Source of the DNA: Impatiens glandulifera
Taxonomy: Eukaryota > Streptophyta > Magnoliopsida > Ericales > Balsaminaceae
DNA: 64,000 nt
Assembly: GCF_907164915.1 (NCBI RefSeq)
Contig: NC_061865.1
Span: 49,387,363-49,451,362 of the forward strand
Reading direction: 5' to 3'
Shown here: positions 16,687-33,864 of the stretch, piece after piece
Numbering within the stretch: the first letter of the stretch is position 1
How the letters are laid out: each line of letters begins with the position of its first letter
Notes under the pieces: model-generated
Seen by the model: only the letters and a program-made list of their open reading frames with translations
Databases searched by the model: none
What the model was told of the DNA's origin: nothing
Translations under genes and position numbers: made by a program

Positions 16687-17440
16687 ATCTTAAAACAGGT
16701 TCTTTGTGCTAAGTTATTTAAGAGCTTGCACCATCGAATATATTTTTTGTCTTTGATGTTTCAGAAATACGAGTCGCGGTGTTGCGGAAGAGATGATGTT
16801 CATTTCGAAAAAAATGGAAAAGATTCATCTCAAGGAATCAACAAATAAAGATAAGTCTTTATTGCATATAAATATGTTTGATTATTAACACATATGTTCT
16901 TATGCTGTTCAAGCTTAGTTTTATAAGCTAATATAATTTTATATGAAAATTTTCTCAAGAAACATTAATTTGTATATTCATTATACAAATGTTATATAGA
17001 AAATAAATTAGAACACAATAATTTAATTTGTTCTAGTCTTATTTAAAGATTTGTTTGGTTATTAAAATTATTAATAATAATGAATGAAAATAAAAAAAAT
17101 AACTAATATGTTAGCTTTCAATTTTTATAAAATTTATGGTGTTAAAATTAATTATAATTGAAACATATGGTTTCAGTTTTAAAATAATTAATTATAATAT
17201 ATACCTTCTTTTTAATTAAACAATATAATTAATAAGAATATGGTAGGATGATTTAATAAATAAAGAGAGATGATATCTTTATTTATACATTGTTTTATAT
17301 ATTACATTTTATTATGATAATAAGTTATGGTTTTAAATGTGTATATATTCATTGTTTGACAGAGTTTAAGTCAAAAAGAAGAGAAAGTTAAGTTTCTTTA
17401 GAAAGAAGACAAAAGGTCATAAAAGCGGTACAACAATGAA

Positions 17441-17520
17441 ATGGCGCATTGGTGCAGTGGTTCAAAGTTCAGACGCAATGATGCGTGGCGGAAGGGAGGT
17501 CCCCTGTTCAAATCCAACTG
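17441..17520 (+). other. tRNA-like segment with Pol III A and B boxes
   Basis: Inside the Copia-like element, tggtgcagtgg (17,450-17,460) resembles an A box, and tgttcaaatcc (17,505-17,515) resembles a B box (GGTTCGANTCC). The roughly 50-base spacing fits a tRNA or tRNA-derived SINE head. No tRNA cloverleaf with an acceptor stem is evident, so this may be a SINE head or chance similarity. Confidence 0.45.
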
Positions 17521-17525
17521 ATAAG

Positions 17526-18050
17526 ATGATTTCTTTTGTAGAAATCAGACGTGATAAAATGACATTAGTCATTTACGTTGATTTCTTTTATAGAAATCGG
17601 ACGTGATAAAATGACACTAGTCATTTATGGTGGAACCATTCAAATTTCTTGTATAGAAATTATTAGATGAATGGAGCCAATGATTTCTTTCATAGAAATC
17701 TGATGTGTTATAAAATGACACTAGTCATTTATGTTGAAACCATTCCAATTTCTTTTGTAGAAATTATGAGTTGAATGGGGGTAGTCAATGATTTTTTTTT
17801 TTTTTATAGAAATCAGATTTGTTAAAATGACTTTAGTCATTGATATTAAAACTATTTTAATTTCTTGTGTATAAGTTATGAGTTGAATGTGTAGTCAATG
17901 ATTTCTTGGTAGAAATCAGACTCGTTAAAATGACTCTATCCATTAATGTTGGAGATGAATGAGGTAGTTAATGATTTCTTTATAGAAATCAGACTTGAGT
18001 CATTGATGTGAAAATCATTATAATTTCTTGTGTAAAAATTATTAAATGAA
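17526..18050. repeat. Array of short palindromes inside the LTR element
   Basis: Two palindromes alternate in a degenerate array. One is gatttcttttgtagaaatc and variants, with 6-7 base arms. The other is aatgacattagtcatt and variants. About eight copies of the first and five of the second are seen. Each would form a small hairpin in RNA or single-stranded DNA. A second group of the first palindrome lies at 19,052-19,250. Confidence 0.8.
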
Positions 18051-19051
18051 ATGAAATGGGGCACTATAGAAATTATGTGATTCATAATGACAGAAAATGA
18101 AGGTCATATGTATAATGAGATTAAATAAGTTATTTGTTTTAGAACTTATTCTAATCATGCATTTAAAGAGACATGACTATGTTAGTCGAAATTTTCTTCG
18201 CAAAAATTGTCTCGGTGAGAACAATCTACTAAGATTTATTTTGAGCATGCATAGTCGTTTCACGCCGATTATTGTTCAAAACATGGCAATGTAAGTGCTT
18301 CGATTAATATATGAAATATTTGATTATGTGCTAATTGATTATTAATATAAATCATGCATATTAGCTAATAATATGATGATTCATGTTATTCATAATAAGT
18401 ATGATTATCTAGAAATTTATATATATATATATATAAATTAAGATTTATTTTCTATCTATTTTTATTTTAATAGATAATTTTGAAATTTGTCACAAATCAT
18501 GTGTTCTTTAATTGGCAAAGAATTGTTATAGAATGTTAAAGGTCATCTAATTAATTAAGAAACGAATAATTGATGACATGAATATTTATTTTTATAATTA
18601 GTTAGTTTTATATTCGATTAAAGATAAATGATCAATATTCTAATTAATTATCATATATTTTTTAAACGATATTTTTAATGATAAATGAAGTTGTATATAT
18701 ATTTGTTTAATAATATATATGACATATTATTTATCTGATTACGTTTCTATGTTATTGACTATATATATTATAGTTGTTTTGTCATCGTGGTGACTAAAAT
18801 AAAAGAAGCAATAATATATAATATCATATATATATAGATATATTAATTTTGGTTTAATATAAGATACTTGATATACATTGTCCAATTGCATCATTAAGAC
18901 TTACTTAATTTGATAATTTTGAAATCAAATAATTACAAGTAAAGTCTTCTTTGATTTGAGAATAATGTGGCAAACGTGCCGATATTACGGGATGCAAACG
19001 TGCAACCGGAAATAAATGTTTAAGCGACTTCGGTCAAAGGTGCTTGAAACA

Positions 19052-19250
19052 TTATGATTTCTTTTGTAGAAATCATGTGATATGGTGAATATTTATTTGA
19101 TTAAATATTCTAATTTCTTTTATAGAAATTAAGTGTTGAAATAAATATTTTAATTGATTAAATATTTTTAATTTCTTATGTAGAGATTATGTGAAGAATG
19201 ATTTATAAATGAATAAACATTCTAATCTCTTGTATAGAAATTATGATTTA
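19052..19250. repeat. Second cluster of atttctt-tagaaat palindromes
   Basis: Four further copies of the atttctttTRtagaaat palindrome occur about every 50-60 bases, separated by AT-rich sequence with gattaaatatt. They belong to the same motif family as the 17,526-18,050 array but lack the aatgac-gtcatt partner. Confidence 0.7.
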
Positions 19251-20996
19251 TTCAATTAAATATTTATAATATAGTTATCTTATTCAATGTATGATAAGTA
19301 TAACAAAAGAAATTTGTAAAAGAATTGTGTGACAATTTCTTGATTAGAAAATCTTTGATTTAAATCATACAAATGTGTGTGATTTAAAGGATACCAACAC
19401 GAATGTGGGGGCAAATATTTTTATTGATTATAATACAAAAATAATTGTGTATATTATGATAAATGAAAAGATAATTCATTGTTAGAGAAATATGTTCTCT
19501 ATAAAAGATAAAGTTGCGCAACTTTACAAAAAGAAAGAAAATAACAAGAAAATGTCTTGTTTATATTTGTTGAGTTGGTGCTCAAATCGATATTTAAAAT
19601 TTGAGGATTTTGAAATCAAGAAACGTGTCATATTTTGACATTACTTTCATAAATTCTTGAAGAATCAATGTCTTCAAAAAGATTTTATGAAATAAATGAA
19701 AAGGAAAATTTATAAAGTCTTGATATTACTTATAATAAATTTTATAATAATGATATAAAAATTTGATCATACTTTTATTAAAAAGTGGATGTGACAATTA
19801 TATATATCATGAAGACAATGAAAATTATTTCATTACGTGTCTTTTGTACGATATTTTTATCGTTGAAAATTACGATAAAAATGGTTAAATCCATAAAGGA
19901 TATGAATTGCACTAAACGAAATATCACGTTGTTATCAAATGATATATTGATATTATTAAATGAAAGACTTTACGTCTTAAAGTGAATATGTTTACACTTA
20001 GAAGTGCAATCTACGTATGGAAATCTTCTAATAAACTTATGATGGATAGATTAAACGTTATAATCTATATTTTTGACTTATGTCGAAAAATAAAATATTT
20101 TTATGTAAAATATATAATCGTTTACACGAAGGCAGAATAGTTCAAAGACATTTTGTCTACTAGTTATCCAAGTAAACAATATTTTCATAAAAAAAAATAA
20201 AATATTTAAATGGTAATCATGTACGAATGACTATGCTTCTTATTAGAAGATATTCCAAGATTATCAGAAATTTCTAATTATTGTAATAATAATTTGAAAT
20301 TAGATAAACTTAGAGTCAATGACAAGTCTAGACATACACGTCTTAGACATAATGTCATTAGACTATACTCTCTAATGCAGTTATTAAATTTGACTATGTA
20401 AGTCATAGATAACATTGTGGATCCACTAATCAGATTATTGAATAGAGAGATAGTTTGAAGTCTTGTGAGACATTAGCCTACTATAAGTTGGTATGAAGGA
20501 AAACCCAACCTATGCAGACTGGAGATCCCAAGAACTAGGTTCAATGGGACAACCTAATTGTACTAACTTGGAAAGTTATTGTTGAGGATTAATTCTATAA
20601 CGAAACAATATATATTTTGACGAGGATAAGCATATCGCTTTTAATGATTCTTTGTGAGCAAAGAGATCACCTATGTGAGGGAGAAGTGGGGCCGCTTCGA
20701 AAGAATTGCACGGCTCAATTCTAGACCCTCTCACAGAACCAGGCGCGTGTTCCATGGCCAAAATGGACACAACCATGAGAGCTTGACATGTATTAGGGAG
20801 AATTCTATGTGAAAGTGTGTAATCATTTACACAAAAGGCAGAATAGTTCAAGGACATCGAGTCTACTAATCAGCTAGTAAAGTTATATGCTTTCACAAGG
20901 GAAGGTTCAAAGGGTTACACCTACCTATCCTATGTAGAATTCAACTGTTGAACCTTTCACCGGGTTAATCTTTCAATTTCCATTAATGTGGGGGAT

Positions 20997-21788
20997 TGTT
21001 GGAATTAAGCTAATTCCATTAATGAATGGAAATAAGATTGTAAATAAATAAAATCAAATAAAATTCACACAAATTCAAACGTGAATTAACAGTGAATTTA
21101 ATCCAAATTATAATTAAATATTAATTGTTTAATTAATATTTAATGCCTAATTAGAAAATTAAAGCATAATGTTAGGATAAACATTTAGTTTTAATTGGCC
21201 TATTGGCTAACGTATGGACTCTTCAATTAGCTAGCATTAGCATTGAATGTCTAACATTGCATTTCTGCAAATCAACGTATAGGCTAATGTTAATTAGTTA
21301 TGGATTAATTAACAAATGAATGAGCAATATTTATTGCTAATAAACGTTTGGATGGTTTTATTTACAGATTTAATTTTCAGCAATATATACCCATTCATTA
21401 TTTCATTTTACAAATACTTCATCCTTCAACTTTCTCACTCTAGAATTCCAAAAGTTTCTTCTTGTTTTGTGAGTGTTCTTCGAGTTCTTCGCTCGATATT
21501 TTCCGTTGAAACCCGGTGATAGTTCAGGTACTTTATCAAGCTCGTTGTGTAGTGATTCCGGTGCTGAATCACTACTAGATTCGTTGTACCCTGGGAGACA
21601 GCCATCTGTGATAAGCTCTAGCACATGGGGAGACGGTGGAACTGTTTTAAGGGAAATGTGCTAAGCACATGCCTCGAATCAACAATTTATTCGGTGATAT
21701 TGTTTTTCATATATTTTATTTATTTCATCTATTTGTAACACAATTTATATATATATTTCTGTTATTTTTCAAGACAAGATTTCTAACA
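20997..21788 (+). repeat. Right LTR of the 5.9-kb Copia-like element
   Basis: 792 bp, TG to CA, same length as the left LTR. It is preceded by a polypurine tract and followed by the GCATA target duplication. A truncated, diverged relative of its 3' end lies at 33,865-34,079. Confidence 0.93.
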
Positions 21789-22870
21789 GCATATTTGAGG
21801 CCCCATTATATCCTTGACCCCTCGATCTTGATAACGATAATTTATGTTTGCAAATAATTCATCAATTGCCTTCTTCAAGAAAATAGAAGAAGTGTTAGAC
21901 ACAAGCACAACATCAAGAAATCTTTCAATGACACATCCATATTTGTTCACATATCTTAAAACAACTCCCATTTGCACTTTGACTGAATTATCTCGACACT
22001 CATCAACCATAAGTGAAAATACATTGTCTCATATATCATTAAGAATGACATTTGTGACTTCAGTAGCACAAGCCCGTGTTAACTCTTTTGAATTTTTGGA
22101 GACTTCATTTGATCGTGTTCAGGGGCATTATCACTCATTATCTTGGAAACCTCGTCATTTCTTTAAGTATACTACTTAATCAATTTAAGAAAGTTACCTT
22201 TATTTAAAGAGTTCAATGACTCGTCATGTCCATTAAAAGGCAAACATTGCATCAAAAGAAAGCATATACAATTTAAACATGTTGTTAATCGAGTACGATA
22301 CACAACCTCCATTACGTGCCCATGTTATTGTAGAAAATGTGAAACATTTTTTCATTGATTTTGAAAAGCCTCAAATTGTGTTCTTGTGTCATTATGAACA
22401 CTTGTTATACCACCATGTGTATTAAATATTTTAATCGCTTTTCTCCAATTTCTTGTTCCTAAATTAGTAAATGCATCATCTCTAACTCAACATTCTCTAT
22501 GAGATTTTGTAAAGAGATAGCACCAAAAACAAAAAAACAGCATCTTTTGATATGCTATACTCTAACCATGAAAATCTTTTAAACAGAACATCTAGAAAAC
22601 TCTTACACACTTTACCAAATTATTTTCGATGATAGCTATGACCAAATGGTTGACAAGGGTCTCTAATCAAATAGTCTTTTCGAACTTGATCTCTAATAGA
22701 AATATTAAATTCATTAATTGGTTTTCGTTGCCCTGGATCACTAATAACATCATACGGGTTGAATTCAATGCAATAATGTTTTTTCTTAATGATTTCTTCA
22801 TTAACACTTTTATAAGAGTCAACACTTTCTTTGAAATACTTCTCCATAACTTATATTAGTATATTACAGG
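21789..22870 (-). pseudogene. ZMYM1/DUF4371 hAT-derived pseudogene, 5' part
   Basis: The minus strand encodes, with stops and shifts, a plant TTF-type zinc-finger/DUF4371 protein. From the N-terminus: DPGQRKPINEF and YLIRDPCQPFGHSY (near 22,650-22,720), WLEYSISKDA (near 22,560), then MVDECRDNSVKVQMGVVLRY and ERFLDVVLVSNTSS (near 21,880-22,010), and AIDELF. The reading continues in the fragment at 15,370-15,894 once the LTR element is removed. Such proteins derive from hAT transposases. This copy is dead. Confidence 0.85.
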
Positions 22871-23472
22871 AAAATAAACACAATAATTAAATAAAAAGAC
22901 AATTTTTATCATTACCATACCACTTCTTATCGTATTCATCTTTAGACTTTATGTAACATGAATACATACATCTAGCATTTATGAATTAAACACATATTCT
23001 AAAAACTGGAATTATAAAATTAGAGGTAATATGTATCAAAAATACCTTTTAGGCTTTTATGATAAAGAAACGAATTTTGGGACTAGAGTCTGAAATAGGG
23101 AGCTGAAATAAAATCAAAAAACTTCTTCACAAATCTTAGTATATAGAAACCTGAATCATGAATGTGGAGCATTGATTTGAAAGTTGCAATTTATAAAGAT
23201 TAAATCGGAAAATCGGAAAATACCTTCAGTTAAAAGAAACTTTTCGTTTTCTTTTGGGACAGCCGAACAGCGAACAGAGGTTTTCCTTCTTTCGCGACGG
23301 CCGACGGACCTTACATTTTGCAACTTTGAGTGTCGGTATTGGACTCCAGTTCTCTTCTTCACCTCTCAGAAATTGAAAACCATAAATGCAAGTCCAGGCG
23401 TGCAACGGACGGATCACGGATACGGGATACTCCTTCGTCTCTTCAGTCCAATCTTTTTCCTAGTGTTACTTT
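22871..23472 (-). other. 5' leader region of the ZMYM1-like pseudogene
   Basis: Upstream of the pseudogene on the minus strand, a relatively GC-rich block (about 23,222-23,440) ends with ctgaag and a gtatttt splice-donor-like sequence at 23,221. This suggests a non-coding first exon and intron. The same block is kept in arm 1 at about 1,075-1,290 without the coding part, so the arm boundary near 22,941 cuts through this leader. Confidence 0.4.
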
Positions 23473-24030
23473 TAAGGGTGAGCATTGGGTGGTTTAATCC
23501 GAAATCCGATCCAATCTGAATCCTAAATATTAATTCGGATTGGATATTTTGGATTAGACTGAGATCGGATCGGATTGAGTTCGGATTGAATTAAATCGGA
23601 TTGGATTAGGATTATCCAAATTATCCAAACTATCTAAATAAAAATATATTTTTTAATTAATTTTTTTTAAATTAAATTTAATCTCAATATAATATATATT
23701 TTATTTATCATCACTAGACAACACGATATTTATTTTTATTTTTATTTTTTATTATTTTTTCAGATTCAAATTTAATAATAATAAAAAATTTGAATTTAAA
23801 AAAAAATTAAAAAAAATTAAAAAATTTTAAAAAAAATTAAAAAAAAAAAAATTGTTGACTAATTTCAAGCTGATATATATAAATATTTTTTTAGTTTGGA
23901 TTATCCAAACAATTTTTCATCCATCCGTATTGATTAGTAAAATGATTTGCATTACGGATTGGATAAACTTAATTTGGATTTAATACGGATCGGACAAAAC
24001 GGATTGCTTTTACCCATTTGTTCACCCCTA
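23473..24030. mobile_element. hAT-type MITE, 558 bp (TAGGGGTGAGCA family), copy 1
   Basis: It begins taagggtgagca and ends ttcacccct followed by a, an inverted repeat. Flanks gttacttt and cttacttt agree at 7 of 8 bases, as for a hAT target duplication. The interior is built from ggattgga and atccgaat motifs around an AT-rich core. The element at 30,249-30,767 is the same family in opposite orientation. Arm 1 has no insertion at the matching position near 1,300. It is non-coding. Confidence 0.8.
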
Positions 24031-24790
24031 CTTACTTTACCAATTACATAATTGACATCTAAAAATAGCCAACTAGTATCATACAATTATATCCTTAACA
24101 ATTCTATATACTTAAAACCTATCCTATTCTTTTTATCTTAGTACTAATCAATTCAGGAGTAAGCTGGTGCACAGCCCATGCTGACCTCGGTTGGTTCTGC
24201 CACGGTTGCAAGGAAGAAAAAAATAAGAAAATAAAAGAGAAGGCAACAAGATAAAAAGAGAATATGTCATTGAAATAAGAAAAAAAAAAGGTCTTGTTTG
24301 TTTTGTTGTATTTGATTTAGTTTGGTCCATGTTATTATCTGTTTGACTTTACTATTTTCCACTATAATTACTAACTCATAATTAACAAACTCATAATTCT
24401 TGCATTTTTAATTTGAAGGTAGATATTCATATAATAGGATAGTATGTTTAGCTTATGGATTTGGGCTTTTAATATTTATCTAAACCTTTTTCAATTTTTA
24501 TTAGGATAATTTTTATATTTTTCTACTCAATTTTGAATCAATTTATATATTATTTTTAAACTATAAAATGTCTTATTTTATTGTATATACTAACAAATAA
24601 GTAAAATATATTTTAACACAAATATTTAGATGTATATTTTTTTAATTTAAATATTTTTTACTATTTTATTTTTCTGCTTTTTTTATTAAAAATTTTCTTA
24701 TTTAGATAATTTATAAAAGCTAGAGTTTCATCACCTAACCTCGCTTATACCGTTTAACTGCATAGCGAACTGGACAAAGAGTTAAATGGT

Positions 24791-24792
<2 letters not shown>

Positions 24793-24838
<46 letters not shown>
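24793..24838. repeat. (TA)n microsatellite
   Basis: A pure TA run of about 22 units lies downstream of the arm-2 subtilase pseudogene. It is absent at the matching place in arm 1. Confidence 0.85.
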
Positions 24839-24840
<2 letters not shown>

Positions 24841-25524
24841 GCTTTACACATTTTACACGACCGCTGCCTCTGCCCTTGTTCCTCACACACCGAGAGACTT
24901 TTTAATCGTTTTTTTTTATTTAATAACTCTTATGTAAAATTTGTTGCAATTATAATACACTGTTTGCTCTATCTTTCCTCTTGATCCAATTTATTTTATA
25001 TTCTTTCTTATTGACATTCCATTGAGTTCTTTAAGGTCAAAAGACCTCTCATCATATGGATATATTATGTAAATGAGTGTCTAAGCATAATTTACATATT
25101 TATTATGCATAAAGAAGTGGTATAAGATATGAGTATAGAATAAAGAATTTGTATAAGATATGAGTATGAGAGTAAGTATTAATCACTTTTTTCTTCTTTC
25201 CTCTTCGTTTAGAAATAATAGTGTTGGAATTTCATCTTTATTTTTGGTGCTTATGGCTTAGTTGAGGAATCTTTGTTAAACTAGATCCGACACAACCAAC
25301 ACATAAAAACTTGCCTTAAAACTACAATAAGACTTGAAATAAATCACATATTGAAGTTTAGGGTAAGACATCCACAAAGATATAACATAACACACCACAT
25401 AAACATAGGTTCTCGATGTACATTGTCCTGAAACAATTATTCTTCGAGAACCCATCATTACCATAAAATCACATCTTTCCAAGTCTCCTCATTCCTTCTT
25501 TTCCTTACCTTAAGTCATACCTGT

Positions 25525-30099
<4,575 letters not shown>

Positions 30100-30248
30100 C
30101 TTGTGAAATGTATTTTGGTTTAGTTTAGCTTGGAAGAAGGTACTTATTTATATATAGGAGTTAACTAATTAATATTGTATAATTGCCTAATTTTTAATAA
30201 AGAAAGATTAGCTCTTAACATTATAGCTAGCACTATTATAGCTAGCAC

Positions 30249-30767
30249 TAGGGGTGAGCAAATGGGTAAAACCAATCCGTTTTGTCCGATCCGTATCAAA
30301 TTAAAACTAAGTTTATTCTATTCGTAATCCAAACCATTTTACTAATTAATACGGATCGGATACGGATTGGATTGAAAATGGTTTGGATAATCCAAACTAA
30401 AAAATATTTATATATCAGTTTGAAATTAGTCAACAATTTTTTTTTTAATTTTTTTTTTTAAAATTCGAATTTTTTATTATTATTAAATTTGAATCTGAAA
30501 AAAATAATAATAATAAATAAAATAAAATAAAATAAATATCGTTGTAAGTGATGATAAGTAAAATATATATATTATATTGAGATGAAATTTAATTTAAAGA
30601 AAATTAATTAAAAAAATATATTTTTATTTAGATAGTTTGTATAATTTGGATAATCTTAATCCAATCCGATTTAATTCAATCCGATCCGATCTCAGTCCAA
30701 TCCGAATTAGTATTTAGAATTCGGATTGAATTGGATTTCGGATTAAACCACCCAATGCTCACACCTA
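30249..30767. mobile_element. hAT-type MITE, 519 bp (TAGGGGTGAGCA family), copy 2
   Basis: Termini are taggggtgagca and tgctcacaccta, an inverted repeat with one mismatch. Flanks are gctagcac (30,241-30,248) and gctatcac (30,768-30,775), a near-perfect 8-bp target duplication. Arm 1 keeps the single empty site (gctagcacgacatatac near 7,193). It is related to 23,473-24,030 in inverse orientation, so the two could pair over about 500 bp. Confidence 0.88.
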
Positions 30768-31691
30768 GCTATCACGACATATACTTGATTGACATTTTAA
30801 TTTTAAAACCAATTGCAAGCCTGTTTGATAATTATTTTATGTAATTTATGATTTGATGTGTCATATGTATGATATAATTGGAATAAACGTGATATCAAAG
30901 TTAAAAAATTGAAAATAAAATGGATAGTGTTCCTATTTGAGAATGGATAAAAAATAATAAGTTATTCTACTTGTAAAATTTGTTTTTGTCATTACTTGTA
31001 AATTTGTAATTCAATTGCCATTTGTGCAATTTAGGGACATATTTGTATTTATGGAAGAAAACAATGTAAATTTATATTTGAATTCGGGAAGATTCATTTT
31101 ATATGAAAAACATTAATTTATTGAAGAAAAAAATACATTTATTAAAAATTTATAAATATTAACAATTTATCAAAATACTTATGTTAAACTCATAATAACA
31201 AAGGTGTACTTATTCTTTTATTTTAAAGTTATAATTTTTTTATTAAAAGTCCTATAAAAAAGATTGGGATATCATGAAAGTGCCAAAAATATGATAAAAT
31301 AAGTTATTACATCAGTTATAAATTATATAAAATAAAATAAAATCATTCAAAAGTATATAAAGATGACTCATTGCTCTTATTAAAAAAACAAAGATCAAGG
31401 TGGATCATAACTCTTCTTCAAACCCCTAGGCCAAGTCTCCCTCCCTTTCAGCCATTGTAGTTGATCAAATTATAAATCTTATATTGTCTCATTCTCAAGC
31501 TTAAATTTAACGATGTTTTTTTTTCTTATTTAGAATGTGATTTTTCATAATTTTCTCATACTAATTGAGTTTATTCTCCTTTGTAATCTTGCCCCCTTTA
31601 TATTTATGTGAAGTAATCTCGCACATTTAAGGAGTCATTCATTCTTAATTAATTAATGCAGTTCACCTATTTTTGTATTCTTTTTATTTAT

Positions 31692-32384
31692 CAATGTTTT
31701 TAAAATACGTGTTCCGACCGGACGGTTCAACCGGTCCGACCGCGAAACGGTTTAATGGACAATTCGGTTTTTAACTCAAATACGTTAACCTTACGAATCG
31801 ATCAAAATCCGGTCCGACCGGACAGTTATACAGAAAAACAGAAGCGGAAATTTCCGGTTCGAAAGGTCAGGTGATTATATAAATTTATTCTTATATTTTC
31901 TTTCTTCTTAATTGTTATTTTGGGTCTGCTCCTTCGTCAGGACCGAGAGTGAAGAGATAAAAAAGATAAAACCAAAACCGGGAGAATAGAGAAAGTAAGC
32001 GGAGAAAGATGAAAGCAAATAAAGTTATTAGGTTGTCAATGGCTATCATCTCTCAGGGTCTCACCCTTTCTTTCTCACTTACGCATATTATCATTAATAT
32101 ATAGTTTAATTTTTTATGTTTTAAATTATAAATATTTAATTTGATATTAATTTAATGAACAAAATATTTAATTTAATGAACAAAATATTTAATTTAATTA
32201 ATATTTATTTAATTATTTTTATATATGTCTAAGCGATTATATATACCATCTACGTACTAATATATCTAAATTTATTTATTTATTTAAAAATAATTCAAAT
32301 TCAGTTTAATCATTGGTTTAACCGGTTGAATTAAAGTTTGCTCAAAAAATCGGGTTGATAACCAGAACGGTTTTCAAAATCTTG
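31692..32384. mobile_element. CCGG-rich hAT-like non-autonomous element, 693 bp
   Basis: Present in arm 2 and absent from the matching point in arm 1 (near 9,966). It starts caatgtttttaaaatacg and ends ttttcaaaatcttg, a loose inverted repeat like the element at 459-657. The outer parts are rich in ccggtccgacc motifs. The interior is AT-rich and has aaaatatttaatttaat repeats. The flanking 8 bases agree only partly, so the target duplication is not secure. It is non-coding. Confidence 0.7.
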
Positions 32385-32509
32385 CTTATTATTATCAAAA
32401 GTGTTTTTGCTTTCATGTCATCCTACATTATGTATAATTTTGTTCTCCCATAGTGTGATTTCTTATTTATTTTATGAGTTGAAATAAGATTAAACTGATT
32501 AAAAAAAAC

Positions 32510-33000
32510 AATGGTTGGGCATTCAGGATATTGTGGCTTTCAATAAAGCCTAATTACTTAAATAGTGCTATAGATTTGTGTCCGATCGAGTAAGAACTTG
32601 AATTAATCATATGCAACTATGGTCAATATAGGTTTTGGTCTAGTTGATTCACCCAGAAGTCTTATATTCTGGTTAGATTCAACACTTTGGGATGGTATCT
32701 ACACCATGTAGAAGAGTTTTGGGGAACATTTGTTTTTCATGAGTAATGAATATTCTATTAGTTTTTTTAAGATGATCCTTGGTGTAGTGATAAATATTTG
32801 GATTTTTTAAACTTATTTTTATTACTATTTGTAGAGTTGCCTTAGTCGAGTTATATTTGACGTTGGTCTAGTGATTTTTCTAGCAGATAAAGATATAAGA
32901 GAAGATTGGGCGGATATTATGCAGTAATGAGTTTTAAATAATTTTAATGTCGAATATTATTACACTTTGTTCCATAAGGTCATATTTGTTGAAAAAGATT
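32510..33000 (+). pseudogene. LINE reverse-transcriptase relic (arm 2)
   Basis: Counterpart of 10,140-10,640. The plus strand gives LGIQDIVAFNKA near 32,518 and a degraded W-C-D block near 32,770, landmarks of the region downstream of plant LINE RT. Stops and shifts are frequent. It predates the duplication. Confidence 0.6.
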
Positions 33001-33036
33001 GTGAGAGTCTAATATATCTTCTAATATATCTTTTTT

Positions 33037-33425
33037 AGTTGGAGTATCATTTATTGTAATATTTTGATTGAAAATAGATGTATACAAAAGGGTATAATCA
33101 TTGATAGACGTTATCACTCTAATGTCTCGCCCAGATCGAAGAAGTGAAGACATGCTCTCAACTTCGTTTGCATTGTCATTTTAAAGTGCGTATTTGAAGT
33201 CTTTTTTGGAATATTATCGAATGGTCCGAATCCAATGAGTTTTGATGTGGGCTGTTGTTTCTGAGAGGAATGGACGGAGATGGCAAAAAAAGGGACTAAA
33301 AAATGGGTCAATATTTATGTTATTTTCTTATGTAATATCTTATTAAAAATAAATCAAAAATATATAATAACCAACCAACTTGTTAAGAATAATTTACATT
33401 ATCATAAAATTTTCTTTATTATATT
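33037..33425. other. Unidentified insertion of about 390 bp in arm 2
   Basis: Arm 1 reads straight from gatatcttttatgg to tgactatt (near 10,660), while arm 2 has about 390 extra bases. A minus-strand open frame of 65 codons lies inside (33,114-33,311) but resembles nothing I recognise. No convincing terminal repeats or target duplication were found. Confidence 0.4.
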
Positions 33426-33864
33426 TATGGTGACTAAAGTAGTCTTATAGAATTTGTCAATTTATTTTATAATACAGAATAATTTAATGTAAAGATAGAT
33501 ATCTATTTATTTATTAAGCTTTACCAACTCATTATAGTAAGTTGGGGAGCATTTCTCTTGAATCAGCCATGTTTTCAAAGTGATTGGTATTAATTATAAA
33601 AAAAAAAAGTTTTAGAAATTTAAAGTAAACTTTTGGTTTGTTTGATCTTGTTTTTAATAAAAAAAAATATATATATATTAAACAAAGTTGATTATTTGAG
33701 TTATTTAGGTTATGACATAAATTATCTTTAGCATTTGATATTTATAATATTACAAATAATCAAATAAAGTTATTTTTAAATAAAATTATTTTTATATTTT
33801 AGTTGACAATTTAAATGATTCTGAAAAAAAAAATATTATAATTTATTTAATTTATTTTATTTGA

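Larger units (their letters stand above)
15895..21788 (+). mobile_element. Young Copia-like LTR retrotransposon, 5.9 kb, no gag-pol
   Basis: Two 792-bp direct LTRs (15,895-16,686 and 20,997-21,788) start TGTTGG and end CTAACA. By eye they differ at about two sites. A GCATA target duplication flanks the element (15,890-15,894 and 21,789-21,793). A purine-rich tract aatgtgggggat ends directly before the right LTR, as in Copia elements. The 4.3-kb interior has no recognisable gag, protease, integrase or RT, and no open frame over about 66 codons. The sequence after the left LTR is not a canonical initiator-Met primer site. It is therefore non-autonomous and would need proteins in trans. It interrupts a ZMYM1-like pseudogene. 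Confidence 0.92.

Noticed and set aside
22941..23440. GC-richer block repeated at 1,075 and 23,222 as a possible small gene
   Set aside because: It lies directly upstream of the ZMYM1-like pseudogene and ends in a splice-donor-like sequence, so a leader exon is the simpler reading; frames differ between the two copies.
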